A stretch of 64,000 nucleotides of DNA. It comes from Dyadobacter sp. NIV53. GTDB taxonomy: Bacteria; Bacteroidota; Bacteroidia; Cytophagales; Spirosomataceae. The notes under the pieces are model-generated. The model saw only the letters and a list, made by a program, of their open reading frames with translations. It did no database searches and was not told the DNA's origin. The translations under genes and the position numbers were made by a program. Location of the stretch: the NCBI RefSeq assembly GCF_019711195.1, contig NZ_CP081299.1, forward strand, positions 5,552,501 to 5,616,500, given 5' to 3'. Shown piece by piece: positions 8,580 to 17,694 of the stretch (the stretch's first letter is position 1; every line of letters begins with the position of its first letter).

Positions 8580-9500
8580 ATGCGAAAAAACAATCTGGCG
8601 AGTTATTTCTTGCTCATTCTTACAGTTCTAATTATTGCTTCCTGTAGCAAATTTTCAAAGTTACAGAAGACAGGGAACGATCAGCAAAAATACGATGCTG
8701 CAATGACTTACTATAAGAAAGGCGATTTCTATCGTTCTGGCTTACTGTTTGAAGAACTTATTCCTTTACTGAAAGGAAGTACTGAATCCGAAATGGCGCA
8801 GTTTTACTATGCTTATACCCAGTATCAGCAGGGCCAGTACAATACGAGCCAGTTCCTTTTCAAGAAATTTTACGATACATATGCAAGAAGTGATTTTGCT
8901 CAGGAAGCATTGTACATGCATGCATTCTCTCTTTATAAAGATTCTGCTCCTTTTAATCTGGACCAGACCAGTACATTCACGGCTGTTTCGGCGTTGCAGG
9001 ATTTTATAAATACTTATCCCGACAGCCCGTTTCGGGAAGAATGTACAAAATACATCCTTGAGCTGAGGTCTAAACTGGAAAAGAAGGCATACGAAAAAGC
9101 AAAACTATATCACAAAGTGAGTGATTTTAATATGATGTCACTTAAATCTGCTGTTATTTCAATTGATAATTTTCGTAAAGATTTTCCTGATTCTAAATAC
9201 AATGAAGAGCTTTCTTTCCTGAAAGTAGAATCACAATATAATCTGGCATCCAACAGTTTTTCAATCAAACAGAAAGAACGGTATCAGGATGTAGTGAAAT
9301 TCTATAAAGAGCTGATTGACAAATATCCGACAGGCAAGTACCTGCGGGATGCGGAAAGAATGTTTGAAAACAGCCAGAAAGAACTTGAATTTATTGCAAA
9401 AGCAGAAGTTGAAAAACAGAAGCTGGAAGTGAAACCTGATTCAGGAGCTAAACCAACCAAGGTTACTGCACCGTTATCAGTAGAGCCGAAAGGCCAATAG
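8580..9500 (+). CDS. bamD: Outer membrane assembly lipoprotein BamD
   Basis: A 306-residue lipoprotein with lipobox LIIASC and lipidated Cys22. It is built of TPR-like helical pairs (AMTYYKKGDFYRSGLLFEEL, FYYAYTQYQQGQYNTSQFLF and others), as in BamD, the essential partner of BamA that folds beta-barrel proteins into the outer membrane. The C-terminal 40 residues are Lys/Glu-rich and probably disordered. A -7-like box TACCTTTG at 8564-8571 lies just ahead of the ATG, suggesting a very short leader. The next gene is rpoZ at 9562, the usual order in Cytophagales. It ends with TAG, showing that TAG is a real stop in this genome. Confidence 0.93.
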   Translation: MRKNNLASYFLLILTVLIIASCSKFSKLQKTGNDQQKYDAAMTYYKKGDFYRSGLLFEELIPLLKGSTESEMAQFYYAYTQYQQGQYNTSQFLFKKFYDTYARSDFAQEALYMHAFSLYKDSAPFNLDQTSTFTAVSALQDFINTYPDSPFREECTKYILELRSKLEKKAYEKAKLYHKVSDFNMMSLKSAVISIDNFRKDFPDSKYNEELSFLKVESQYNLASNSFSIKQKERYQDVVKFYKELIDKYPTGKYLRDAERMFENSQKELEFIAKAEVEKQKLEVKPDSGAKPTKVTAPLSVEPKGQ

Positions 9501-9561
9501 GACAGAGGTACTGTTCAATCAGAGTGTTTTAAAATTTTATAACTATATCACCAAAGTAAGT

Positions 9562-9873
9562 ATGGCAACGAATCCATCCATCATTACCCGCGATCCGGAC
9601 AAAATAGCAGACGTTACCGGAAATTTGTATGAATCTGTATCGATCATCTCTAAAAGAGCACGTCAGATTTCAAGCAAAATGAAAGAGGAGCTGAACAACA
9701 AACTTGCTGAATTTGCATCTGGAGTGGATAATCTGGAAGAAGTTTTTGAGAACCGTGAGCAAATCGAAATTTCCAAGTTTTACGAGCGTATGCCAAAAGC
9801 TGGAAGTATGTCTATTGATGAATTTATTGAAGGAAAAACATATCACAGCTTCAGGGATACAACTGAGGAATAA
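9562..9873 (+). CDS. rpoZ: RNA polymerase omega subunit
   Basis: A 103-residue protein of the Bacteroidota omega family. The N-terminal part contains the helix with NLYESVSIISKRARQI, equivalent to the omega segment that latches the beta-prime C-terminus, and the C-terminal part has the conserved Bacteroidota tail FYERMPKAGSMSIDEFI. It stabilises RNA polymerase. It lies between bamD and coaBC, as in related genomes, and is followed by a strong terminator, so bamD-rpoZ probably form one unit. Confidence 0.85.
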   Translation: MATNPSIITRDPDKIADVTGNLYESVSIISKRARQISSKMKEELNNKLAEFASGVDNLEEVFENREQIEISKFYERMPKAGSMSIDEFIEGKTYHSFRDTTEE

Positions 9874-9886
9874 TTTGCCAGGATTT

Positions 9887-9932
9887 AAAACCAGCCGTAC
9901 AAATAATTTATTTTATTGATACGGCTGGTTTT
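9887..9932 (+). terminator. Intrinsic terminator after rpoZ
   Basis: A 13-base perfect inverted repeat AAAACCAGCCGTA (9887-9899) / TACGGCTGGTTTT (9920-9932), starting 14 bases after the rpoZ stop and ending in T's. The A-rich left flank could also allow termination in the other direction. Confidence 0.85.
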
Positions 9933-10007
9933 GTATTTAAAAGAATAGCAGATCATAGGTAAGGTTAATTTTTTAATGATAAATCATGTGCACCTGCACT
10001 GCTGAGA

Positions 10008-11216
10008 TTGAAGCTCAAAGGTAAAAAGTTACTCGTTGGTGTAACCGGAAGTATTGCAGCTTACAAAGCGGCTTTACTTGTCAGGTTGCTTATAAAAGAA
10101 GGTGCCGAAGTTCAGGTGATTATGACCAAAGCGGCAACTGAATTCATTACTCCGCTCACACTTGCCACACTTTCAAAACGTCCGGTTTTTACTTCCTTTA
10201 CCAATAGCGAAAACGGAACGTGGACAAATCATGTGGAGCTGGGATTATGGGCAGATGCCATCGTTATTGCACCTGCAACTGCAAAGACACTTTCCCGGCT
10301 TGCTTCGGGTAATTGCGAAGATTTGCTTACGGCTGTTTATTTGTCGGCCAGATGCCCCGTTTTTTTTGCACCAGCCATGGATGTTGATATGTACCAGCAT
10401 CCTTCTACGGTCAATAATATAAATACGCTGATTGGTTATGGTAATTTTTTAATCGGATCGGAATATGGGGAATTAGCCAGCGGATTAGTTGGTAGCGGAA
10501 GGCTGGCTGAGCCCGAAACAATCCTGCAGGTATTGCTAAAACACTTTTCGAAAAATGTTTTGGCAAAAAGGAAAAAGATACTGATCACCGCCGGACCAAC
10601 AGCAGAACCGATAGATCCGGTCAGATTTATCAGTAACCGTTCCTCAGGAAAAATGGGTTATGCACTGGCCAAAGCTTTTGCTCATGCGGGTGCACAGGTT
10701 ACGCTTATCAGCGGGCCTACTGACCTGGAAATTCCCGATCCTGAAATTCGCCTTATAAGGGTTGAAACAGCCGAGGAAATGTTTGTAGCTGCGCAGGAAT
10801 ATTTTGACCAAAATGATGTTGTGATTTTTTCCGCTGCCGTTGCTGATTATACACCTGCACACGTAGCACAGCAAAAAATTAAAAAGCAGGGTCAGGTTAT
10901 GACGCTTGAACTGAAAAAGACCACAGACATTGCCGGAACACTTGGTAGTCAGAAAAAATCTGGCCAGTTGGTCATTGGATTTGCACTGGAAACAGAAAAC
11001 GAGCTGGAATACGCGATGGATAAACTCCTGCGGAAAAACCTGGATTACATTATTGTCAATTCTTTAAATGATCCCGGAGCAGGTTTTGCGCACGATACGA
11101 ACAAAATTTCCGTTATTGACAAAGAAAAAAATATAAGCTATTTTTCATTAAAATCGAAAGATGAGGTAGCACAGGATATATTAGGTATTGTTCTGAAAAA
11201 ATGGAGCGAAGTATGA
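10008..11216 (+). CDS. coaBC: Bifunctional CoaBC (PPC decarboxylase / PPC synthetase)
   Basis: A 402-residue fusion for coenzyme A synthesis: it ligates cysteine to 4'-phosphopantothenate and decarboxylates the product to 4'-phosphopantetheine. The N-terminal flavoprotein domain shows GVTGSIAAYKAALLVRLL, the APAMDVDMYQHP loop (Asp where many enzymes have Asn) and GLVGSGRLAEP. The CoaB half starts near residue 190 with KILITAGPTAEPIDPVRFI, then NRSSGKMGYALA, and FALETEN later. The start is TTG at 10008; no better ATG is near. Type III pantothenate kinase (17678-18400), an upstream step of the pathway, is also in the window. The stop overlaps the next gene's start (ATGA). Confidence 0.93.
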   Translation: MKLKGKKLLVGVTGSIAAYKAALLVRLLIKEGAEVQVIMTKAATEFITPLTLATLSKRPVFTSFTNSENGTWTNHVELGLWADAIVIAPATAKTLSRLASGNCEDLLTAVYLSARCPVFFAPAMDVDMYQHPSTVNNINTLIGYGNFLIGSEYGELASGLVGSGRLAEPETILQVLLKHFSKNVLAKRKKILITAGPTAEPIDPVRFISNRSSGKMGYALAKAFAHAGAQVTLISGPTDLEIPDPEIRLIRVETAEEMFVAAQEYFDQNDVVIFSAAVADYTPAHVAQQKIKKQGQVMTLELKKTTDIAGTLGSQKKSGQLVIGFALETENELEYAMDKLLRKNLDYIIVNSLNDPGAGFAHDTNKISVIDKEKNISYFSLKSKDEVAQDILGIVLKKWSEV

Positions 11217-12130
11217 AAAGGAAATTTATTATGTTTTTTTTCGCGATAGCTTTAAGCTGTTCAGGAAAATTATCTGCCCAGGCTTTTCAATTTACGGTTA
11301 CAATAAATTCTGACCAGTTGGTAGGGCAGCAGAAGACAGATCCGCAGACAATGAGCCAGCTTCAGGCCTATATGAATGACTTTTTAAACAATACACGCTG
11401 GACGGATGATGTTTTTGAAAAGCAGGAGCGGATCCAGTGTAAGTTGAATGTGAGCCTGACACGGTCACTGGCGCAGGGAAGTTATGAAGGTAATGCCCAG
11501 TTAGTGATTGCACGCCCGGTATTCAATTCAAGTTATGAAACCGTTCTGTTTACCTACATAGATAAAAACTTCGCATTTACTTATTTGCCTAATACGCAGC
11601 TGTACTTCAATGAAACCAGTTATACGTCGGAATTACCTTACGTGCTTGCTTTTTATGCGTACACAGCTCTGACTTTTGATTACGATTCATTCAGTAAATT
11701 GGGAGGAACACCATACTTGCAAAAAGCGTTTAATCTTGTAAATCAGGCACGTAATGCATCTACAAATCAACGTGGATGGAACCCAACCGGGAATGCTTTT
11801 AACAGGTATAATCTGATTGAAAATCTCATGAGCCCGCAATTCCTGCCTTTTCGGGAAGGAATGTATACGTATTATCGCCAGGGACTTGATATAGCGATTC
11901 AAAACCCTGTGGAAGCCAGAAAAAACATTATGAGCGTTTTGGTCGCAATCAACGAAGTTGCCAAATTACGGACGGCAAGTGTAGTCATCAATTCATTTTT
12001 AGACGCAAAATCTGACGAACTTTTTAAAGTTCTTATTGAAGCAACGCCCGAACAAAGAACTCTGGCCTATAATTTACTGGTTACACTTGATGCTTCCAGA
12101 GCACAAAAATACCAGCGCCTTTCACAGTAA
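11213..12130 (+). CDS. Exported DUF4835-family protein
   Basis: A 305-residue protein starting at ATG 11213, which overlaps the coaBC stop; the in-frame ATG at 11201 lies inside coaBC. The signal peptide is KRKFIMFFFAIALSCSGKLSAQ. The mature part shows the DUF4835 pattern: an N-terminal strand FQFTVTINSDQLVGQQ, a MNDFLNNTRWTDDVFE helix and a C-terminal FLDAKSDELF segment. This family is found in Bacteroidota, nearly always between coaBC and recN. It is presumably periplasmic; its function is not known, although the gene order is conserved. Translational coupling with coaBC is likely. Confidence 0.8.
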   Translation: MKRKFIMFFFAIALSCSGKLSAQAFQFTVTINSDQLVGQQKTDPQTMSQLQAYMNDFLNNTRWTDDVFEKQERIQCKLNVSLTRSLAQGSYEGNAQLVIARPVFNSSYETVLFTYIDKNFAFTYLPNTQLYFNETSYTSELPYVLAFYAYTALTFDYDSFSKLGGTPYLQKAFNLVNQARNASTNQRGWNPTGNAFNRYNLIENLMSPQFLPFREGMYTYYRQGLDIAIQNPVEARKNIMSVLVAINEVAKLRTASVVINSFLDAKSDELFKVLIEATPEQRTLAYNLLVTLDASRAQKYQRLSQ

Positions 12131-12139
12131 CACGTATAA

Positions 12140-12391
12140 ATGATGAGCAAACGTCTTGTCCGGCTAAATCCTGATGCAGTATTTTCAGAGCTCGGAAATG
12201 TTACCGGATTGGAAGTAAACGCGGTTTTGAGAAATGGCCTTACTTATTTTGGAAAAATAAAATCAGTTACTTCGGATTACCTCGTTCTAAGCGATGCGCG
12301 AAGCCATCTGCACAAAATAGCAATTTCAGATCTTTATGAAATTATTTATGACAGGGAAGATGTCAGAACATCTGCTACTGTTGTAATTTAA
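12140..12391 (+). CDS. Small Sm-like (LSm/Hfq-type) protein
   Basis: An 83-residue protein 9 bases after the DUF4835 gene. The segment GLEVNAVLRNGLTYFGKI ... SDYLVLSD ... KIAISDLYEIIYD follows the Sm pattern: a strand ending in an NG turn, a G-x-h strand, a D-x-h-h-L strand and a final I-x-x-I strand. This suggests an LSm-like fold, hence possible RNA binding, but it is a judgement from pattern only and it lacks Hfq's usual YKH. No signal peptide. ATGs at 12140 and 12143 are both possible. Predicted to be in the coaBC operon. Confidence 0.6.
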   Translation: MMSKRLVRLNPDAVFSELGNVTGLEVNAVLRNGLTYFGKIKSVTSDYLVLSDARSHLHKIAISDLYEIIYDREDVRTSATVVI

Positions 12392-12515
12392 AAGTCTCAC
12401 AGAACCTGATCAATTTCTTATTTGTTGATATCGTAGCTATATTCGTCACGAAGAAAACTGCTTGTCTGTCATCATAAATGTCTGTTTATTTCTTCGGTAA
12501 CCGGTTTAATAAGAA

Positions 12516-14171
12516 ATGCTTTCTAATTTACTCATTAAGAATTACGCTTTAATCAAGCAATTGGAAATGTCTCCCGATCCCGGATTAAATATTATTACGG
12601 GAGAAACAGGAGCGGGTAAATCAATTATGCTTGGTGCAATTGGCCTGCTTCTGGGGAATCGTGCAGATGTAAAATCACTCTATGATACGCGTGAAAAATG
12701 TATTATTGAAGGAAGTTTTAATTTGGCAGGTTATGACATGGCACCTAATTTTGAGGAAGAAAACCTTGATTTTTCGGAGGAATGTATAGTCAGGAGGGAA
12801 ATTTCGGTGGCTGGAAAATCCCGGGCCTTTATCAATGATACGCCTGTAAACCTGGAAACTTTACGCAGGATCAGCAGTCAGCTGCTTGATATCCATTCGC
12901 AGCATGATTCTGTTATGCTTGGAAATAATGAATTTCAGCTTCAGGTTGTCGATTCCTTTGCTGTTAACGGCGAATTGCTGCAGGCATATCAAACTAACTT
13001 CCAGGTATATAAAAATGCTGTCAGAGCACTTGAAAAGCTGCAAAAGAATGCTGCACAGCTTCGCAGGGAGTTTGATTTCGACCAGTTTTTGTATCAGGAA
13101 CTAAATGCAGCCAATCTGCGGCCAGGAGAACAGGAAAGTCTGGAACAGGAGCTGACAATTCTGGAAAATGCAGTTGAAATCAGAGAAAGGCTTCAGCTTG
13201 CGCATGCCTATATAGATAATCCGGAAGGTTCAATTTTAGAATTTCTTAAAAATACAATTAATTCATTGGGGCAGGCTTCAAAACTTGTTCCTGCTTATGA
13301 CATTTTAAGACAGCGAGCCCAAAGCTGCCTGATCGAACTGAGAGATCTTGCTGATGAAATTGATAATATCAATTCAACTCTGGAGCTGGATCATTCCCGA
13401 ACTGAAGTAGTCAGAGAGCGGCTTGATGTAATATATTTGCTTCTGAAAAAACACCAGTCTGGTACAGTTGAGGAACTTCTGGAAATTGAACAAGAACTCG
13501 AAGGTAAACTGAACAAAGTTTTAAATTTGGATGAAGAACTTTTAAAAGCGCAAAAGGAAGCGGGCAGGACAGAGGAAGCAATGCGAAAGAGTGCCAAAAA
13601 ATTGTCGGTGAAACGTCATCAGGTAACCAAGGCTATTGAATCTCTTATTTTAGAAAAATTGTCTGAACTGGGAATTCCCAATGCTTCTTTGTCCATTCAG
13701 ATCACCGAGACGGCTCCATCACAGAATGGTATTGATTCGGTTGCATTTCTGTTCAGTGGAAATAAAGGAATATTGCCTCAGGAACTAAAACAGGTCGCAT
13801 CAGGAGGTGAGTTTTCCAGGCTTATGATGGTGATCAAATACATTCTGGCTGATAAACGTAAACTTCCTACAATCATTTTTGATGAAATTGATACCGGTGT
13901 TTCGGGAGAAATTGCCAAGAAAATGGGCAAGATGATGCATAATATGTCATTCAGCCATCAGATTATAGCCATTACGCATTTACATCAGATCGCCAGCAGC
14001 GGAAATGCCCACTATTTTGTTTACAAAGATCATTCATCTGAAAAAACTGTGAGTAAGATCAAAAAGCTGGCAGGTGATGAAAGAGTAATGGAAATTGCTC
14101 AAATGATTGGCGGACATAACCCATCGGAGTCTGTGATACACAATGCACGGGAAATGATTTTGAATAACTAG
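12516..14171 (+). CDS. recN: DNA repair protein RecN
   Basis: A 551-residue SMC-like ATPase acting in double-strand-break repair by homologous recombination. Walker A GETGAGKS is at residues 29-36 of the N-terminal head; a central coiled coil spans roughly residues 160-380; the C-terminal head carries the signature ASGGEFSRLM near 426 and Walker B IIFDEIDTGVSG near 451, followed by QIIAITHLHQIAS. Length and motif order are typical. It ends with TAG, 32 bases before the next gene. Confidence 0.95.
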   Translation: MLSNLLIKNYALIKQLEMSPDPGLNIITGETGAGKSIMLGAIGLLLGNRADVKSLYDTREKCIIEGSFNLAGYDMAPNFEEENLDFSEECIVRREISVAGKSRAFINDTPVNLETLRRISSQLLDIHSQHDSVMLGNNEFQLQVVDSFAVNGELLQAYQTNFQVYKNAVRALEKLQKNAAQLRREFDFDQFLYQELNAANLRPGEQESLEQELTILENAVEIRERLQLAHAYIDNPEGSILEFLKNTINSLGQASKLVPAYDILRQRAQSCLIELRDLADEIDNINSTLELDHSRTEVVRERLDVIYLLLKKHQSGTVEELLEIEQELEGKLNKVLNLDEELLKAQKEAGRTEEAMRKSAKKLSVKRHQVTKAIESLILEKLSELGIPNASLSIQITETAPSQNGIDSVAFLFSGNKGILPQELKQVASGGEFSRLMMVIKYILADKRKLPTIIFDEIDTGVSGEIAKKMGKMMHNMSFSHQIIAITHLHQIASSGNAHYFVYKDHSSEKTVSKIKKLAGDERVMEIAQMIGGHNPSESVIHNAREMILNN

Positions 14172-14203
14172 TACGAATTTTATACTTATTTAACACACCA
14201 CAA

Positions 14204-14646
14204 ATGAAAAAATATTTCCCTCTGTTAGGACTGTCATTAATTTTATTGTCTTGCGGAACGCAGGATACAGATAGGGTTACGGAACTTGAAGCAGAAGTAA
14301 TGGCAATACATAACGAAGTAATGCCTCAAATGGATGCGATCATGACATTGAAAGCACAATTATCCAAAAAAATAGTTAGTATGGACAGTCTATAGAATGA
14401 AGGGATCAGCGGAAATACACTGGCAGAGGAAAGGATAAAAGCAGTAGACCTGAATCAGAAACTGAATGAATCCGATAAATTAATGATGAACTGGATGCAT
14501 GAGTACCGGGGAGATTCGGCAAGGAATCTTAAACCCAAACAAGCAATCCTTTATTTTGAAAATGAGAAAAAAGAATTGAAGAGGTAAAAGAATTTACAAC
14601 GAAAAACATCAACGATACAAAAGCGTTTTTGGAACCTGCATTATGA
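14204..14646 (+). pseudogene. Small lipoprotein gene with in-frame TAG and a frameshift
   Basis: ATG 14204 begins a lipoprotein signal (LSLILLSC, Cys17) and a helical protein, but TAG at 14393-14395 stops it after 63 codons. The same frame then continues with protein-like sequence (NEGISGNTLAEERIKAVDLN) for 63 codons to 14587; restoring one A in the six-A run 14567-14572 carries it to TGA 14644-14646, which overlaps the next ATG by four bases in normal operon style. That overlap argues that the full gene of about 148 codons is the ancestral form. It resembles helical lipoproteins next to SCO genes in Cytophagales. Function unknown. The lesions may be real or sequencing errors. Confidence 0.6.
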
Positions 14647-15301
14647 ATAACACAAAGCGAATAGATTATTTTACATCTGTTTTTATTTCTCTGACCTTTT
14701 TTGCAATTGTTTCCTGCAATACAAACGAACACAAACTTCCGATTCTGGGAGAACGTGACTGGGTTACTAAAACAGTTGACGGTAAAGAAGTGGTTGATAC
14801 AATATACAATACCGTTCCGCCTTTTACTTTTGTCAATCAGTATAGTGATACCGTTTCTGAAAATATTGTCAGCGGAAAAATTTATGTAACAGACTTTTTT
14901 TTACAAGCTGCCCCACAATTTGTCCGGTGATGAAACGGCAAATGCTTAAAGTTTACGAAAAATTTAAGGACAATAAAGATGTAATGATCCTGTCACACAC
15001 GATTGATCCTGAACATGACACTCCACAGGTTTTAAATAAGTTTGCGAAGGATTTGGGTATTACAGGAAACCAGTGGCAATTCTTAACCGGGCCAAAAGAA
15101 AAGATTTATGAAATAGGCCTTAAAAGTTATATGGTAGTCGCAAAGGAAGATAAATCCGCCGATGGAGGTTTTCTGCATAGCGGCGCGTTTGTACTTGTGG
15201 ATAAAAATAAACACGTAAGAGGTATTTACGATGGGACAACAGAGGAGGGAACCAGTAAAATAATGGCCGATATCCAGGTTTTGCTGGATGAGTCCAAATA
15301 A
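14643..15301 (+). pseudogene. SCO1/SenC copper-chaperone family protein, frameshifted at CxxxC
   Basis: SCO proteins are membrane-attached thioredoxin-fold copper chaperones for cytochrome c oxidase assembly. The first part has a lipoprotein-like signal (FFAIVSC) and VPPFTFVNQYSD, the usual entry to the fold. The frame breaks in the eight-T run 14895-14902; with one more T it reads DFFFTSCPTICPVMKR, restoring the copper ligands CPTIC. The second part has SHTIDPEHDTP and the third copper ligand in FLHSGAFVLVD. With the repair the product is about 219 residues. The break falls beside the functional motif, so this is sequence error, pseudogenisation or slippage in the T tract. A cytochrome c gene follows. 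Confidence 0.8.
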
Positions 15302-15325
15302 TTATCCATCTGTTTTTTAAATTTC

Positions 15326-15739
15326 ATGTATAAGAGTCTTATTTTCCTTTTGGCCGTATTCACAACTGCTTGCCAAAGTGCCGAAGAGTTAAAAACTGAA
15401 CAATATTTCGCAGAAGGGTATCAGATATATACTGCCAATTGTGCAAACTGTCATCAGACAGATGGAAAAGGAATGGCAAATTTATATCCACCATTAGCCG
15501 GATCAGCAGCATTGAAAGATAAAGCTTTATTGGCTTGTATTATCAAAAATGGAATGAAAGGGGATGTTTTAGCGGATGGTAAGAAATTCAACCGGAAAAT
15601 GCCTGCAAATCCTAAATTAATGGATCTTGAAATTGCTGAAATTATAACTTATGTCAATATGAAGTGGAATAAAGACAGCGTTTACACAACCACTGAATTC
15701 GTTCACAAAACATTGTCAGAATGTAAAGCGGAATTGTAA
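15326..15739 (+). CDS. Cytochrome c lipoprotein
   Basis: A 137-residue protein with a lipoprotein signal (FLLAVFTTAC, Cys16) and one class I heme-binding motif CANCH near residues 40-44, followed by the distal-side NRKMPANP Met ligand region and a C-terminal helix EIAEIITYVNMKW. It should be an outer- or inner-membrane-attached single-heme electron carrier. It follows the SCO gene by 24 bases on the same strand, so a link to terminal oxidase function is reasonable but inferred. Confidence 0.9.
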   Translation: MYKSLIFLLAVFTTACQSAEELKTEQYFAEGYQIYTANCANCHQTDGKGMANLYPPLAGSAALKDKALLACIIKNGMKGDVLADGKKFNRKMPANPKLMDLEIAEIITYVNMKWNKDSVYTTTEFVHKTLSECKAEL

Positions 15740-15746
15740 GTTATCA

Positions 15747-15810
15747 GTTAAAAGTTTAGAATGAAGAATTAGCTGTTTTCACTCCGAACTTTTCACACTA
15801 AACTCTTAAC
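15747..15810. repeat. Inverted repeat between convergent genes
   Basis: GTTAAAAGTTTAG (15747-15759) pairs with CTAAACTCTTAAC (15798-15810) with one mismatch. It lies between the convergent cytochrome c and lptC genes, probably as a bidirectional terminator. Its GTTAA/GTTTAG words recur in other intergenic repeats near 28.1, 39.6, 61.4 and 62.4 kb. Confidence 0.6.
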
Positions 15811-15813
15811 TCC

Positions 15814-16389
15814 TCACGGTCCTGTGAATTTATAGATCCCCGTTGCTTTACGGAATTTGATGCGCGTGAAATCCTGCTCGGCATCCATACCAATCGCATT
15901 TGTGATTTCAGAAGTCCTGTTGTTTTTTACGGTAAGTGGTTTGTCCGTATATACTTTCTTGGTGCCGGGATTCCAGCTCAATTCAGTTGTGGTTAAAATC
16001 TCATTCGATTCCGACTTAACAACCCGAACATGGCCTTTGACGATATAAACATTTGAAGCCTTGTCAAAACGGCCGGAGTCAGCACGGAGGCGCGTCATTA
16101 CTGATCCTGATGGATCGAAGAAATTGATGTTGATCGTATCCGGAAAGATTTTGTTTTCGTTGCTGTATCTCAACGACTGCCGGGTAAGCATCTGGACTTT
16201 CTGATGGCCTTGTTCACTGTATTTGATTTCTACTTTATTTACGATTTCAACCGGCCCGTCATAAAGCGCCCCGACCTTGTTTTTATTTTTCTCACATGCA
16301 TTGAGAAATAAGGTACAGAAAAGGATAATACAAAAATATATGTCATTACCACTTTTATAACGCTGCGTATTTGTTAATCCGGGTAGCAT
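15814..16389 (-). CDS. lptC: LPS export protein LptC family
   Basis: A 191-residue protein starting at ATG 16389 (a TTG at 16404 is also in frame). A hydrophobic stretch, FCIILFCTLFLNAC, ends in a lipobox-like Cys32, so it may be a lipoprotein or membrane-anchored. The periplasmic part is an LptC-type beta jellyroll: KVEIKYSEQGHQKVQM, then LRADSGRFDKASNVYIVKG, then TTELSWNPGTKKVYTDKP, which match the family in Bacteroidota. It carries LPS from the LptBFG transporter to the periplasmic bridge. It is the last gene of a coaX-OMP-lptC operon. Confidence 0.85.
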   Translation of the reverse strand: MLPGLTNTQRYKSGNDIYFCIILFCTLFLNACEKNKNKVGALYDGPVEIVNKVEIKYSEQGHQKVQMLTRQSLRYSNENKIFPDTININFFDPSGSVMTRLRADSGRFDKASNVYIVKGHVRVVKSESNEILTTTELSWNPGTKKVYTDKPLTVKNNRTSEITNAIGMDAEQDFTRIKFRKATGIYKFTGP

Positions 16390-16404
16390 AAAACAGCTTC
16401 TCAA

Positions 16405-17694
16405 TTAATCAATTTTTTGTTTTACAAACCACTTTTCAAGAAGTGTAATACCTAAAACAGCCCTGCCATAGCGCTCACGTACCATGCCGGTTCCCATTGC
16501 GCCACGTTGCCCTCCGACAAAGGCAATCGAAATGAAATTCTGGTAGCCTCTTCCCATTGGAAAAGTAAAACCTAAACTGACATTGGTATCGTTTACGTCC
16601 TTATTATCCACCATGTAAGGCGTTTTTCCATAACTGAACCCAACACGGTATCTAACATTATCAAAGTAACTGAGGGAGGAGAAACGCGGCAGGTATTCAA
16701 CACCAAGATTAACACGTCCTACATTTTTCAACCCACCATTCTGTTTGTCAAAGCCGCGATACTGAGACCAGGACTGACTGTTATAATCAGCGGAAACGAT
16801 CAGTTTAAACGGCCATTCCAAACTCATTCCTACCTGATACTGGGTAGGAAGCGTTAGATAACCTTTTATCTCGTTTGTTACTGTATCAGAGGCAGCAGTA
16901 ATGACGTTTGACCCCTGGCTTAATTCAAATATACTGGTTTGACTTGCATTCAGGTTTGTTTTGAAGCTATAAGAGGCACCTAAGTTCAGGTTAAGTTTAT
17001 TATCCTTTTTGAGTGGAATACGTAATGCGGCACCACCGCGGAAAGCAAAATCGGAATAAGTAGTACGTTCGCTGATACCAACCAGATAATAAGGAGGCTC
17101 TCCAAGAGGAAGCAGAACTTCCGATGCTCTGCGGATATTGCCAAAGAAATAAGAACTTTCAAGACCAAGGCTCAGGTATTTGCCTATCTGGAATGCATTG
17201 GTGATAGATGCTTTATTTACTCCTCCTTTTCCGGTAGTGTAATAGACAGCATCAAATGGTGTTCCAGGCACATTTCGGGTAGAAGAATTGTCGAAATCGA
17301 CGAAACTATATGGTTTAAGGCTTGCACCTAATGTCCACTTAGCACTTACAGGAAATGCCAATGCTACATAGGCAAGGTTTCCTCCTGCGTTTTGTTGTCT
17401 GTCAGTTCCCGAAGCAATAGCTTTGTACTGGCCAATTACGCCGATATCAAGGGTAGTAAACCTGTTTTTTACCCATAAAGCAGGATTCAGGTTATTAATT
17501 TGGAAGCCGTTAGCGGTACTTACACCCGACTGGCCCATACCCGTATTAGCCGAAAAACCATCTCCATAAAATTCGCCCATACCAAGGGATGAATAAGGAG
17601 AATTTCCAAGTCCTTGTGCATTTGTTTGTGTTGAGATCAGACAAATCCAGCCCAGTGTTATTGCGAGTATTCCAATTCTATTGTAAAGCGACAT
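16405..17694 (-). CDS. Outer-membrane beta-barrel protein
   Basis: A 429-residue protein with a signal peptide (ending TQTNAQ) and an N-terminal GNSPYSSLGMGEFYGDG segment, seen in Bacteroidota barrel proteins distantly like FadL/OmpP1. The rest is alternating strands rich in aromatic and Gly residues. It is an outer-membrane pore or transporter; the substrate is unknown. The start overlaps the coaX stop by 17 bases and its stop is 15 bases ahead of lptC, so the three genes are translationally linked. The family is conserved at this place in related genomes. Confidence 0.8.
   Translation of the reverse strand: MSLYNRIGILAITLGWICLISTQTNAQGLGNSPYSSLGMGEFYGDGFSANTGMGQSGVSTANGFQINNLNPALWVKNRFTTLDIGVIGQYKAIASGTDRQQNAGGNLAYVALAFPVSAKWTLGASLKPYSFVDFDNSSTRNVPGTPFDAVYYTTGKGGVNKASITNAFQIGKYLSLGLESSYFFGNIRRASEVLLPLGEPPYYLVGISERTTYSDFAFRGGAALRIPLKKDNKLNLNLGASYSFKTNLNASQTSIFELSQGSNVITAASDTVTNEIKGYLTLPTQYQVGMSLEWPFKLIVSADYNSQSWSQYRGFDKQNGGLKNVGRVNLGVEYLPRFSSLSYFDNVRYRVGFSYGKTPYMVDNKDVNDTNVSLGFTFPMGRGYQNFISIAFVGGQRGAMGTGMVRERYGRAVLGITLLEKWFVKQKID

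Noticed and set aside
8580..14171. Genome-wide reassignment of TAG, suggested by two in-frame TAG codons elsewhere
   Set aside because: bamD and recN end with TAG at the expected family length, so TAG acts as a stop.
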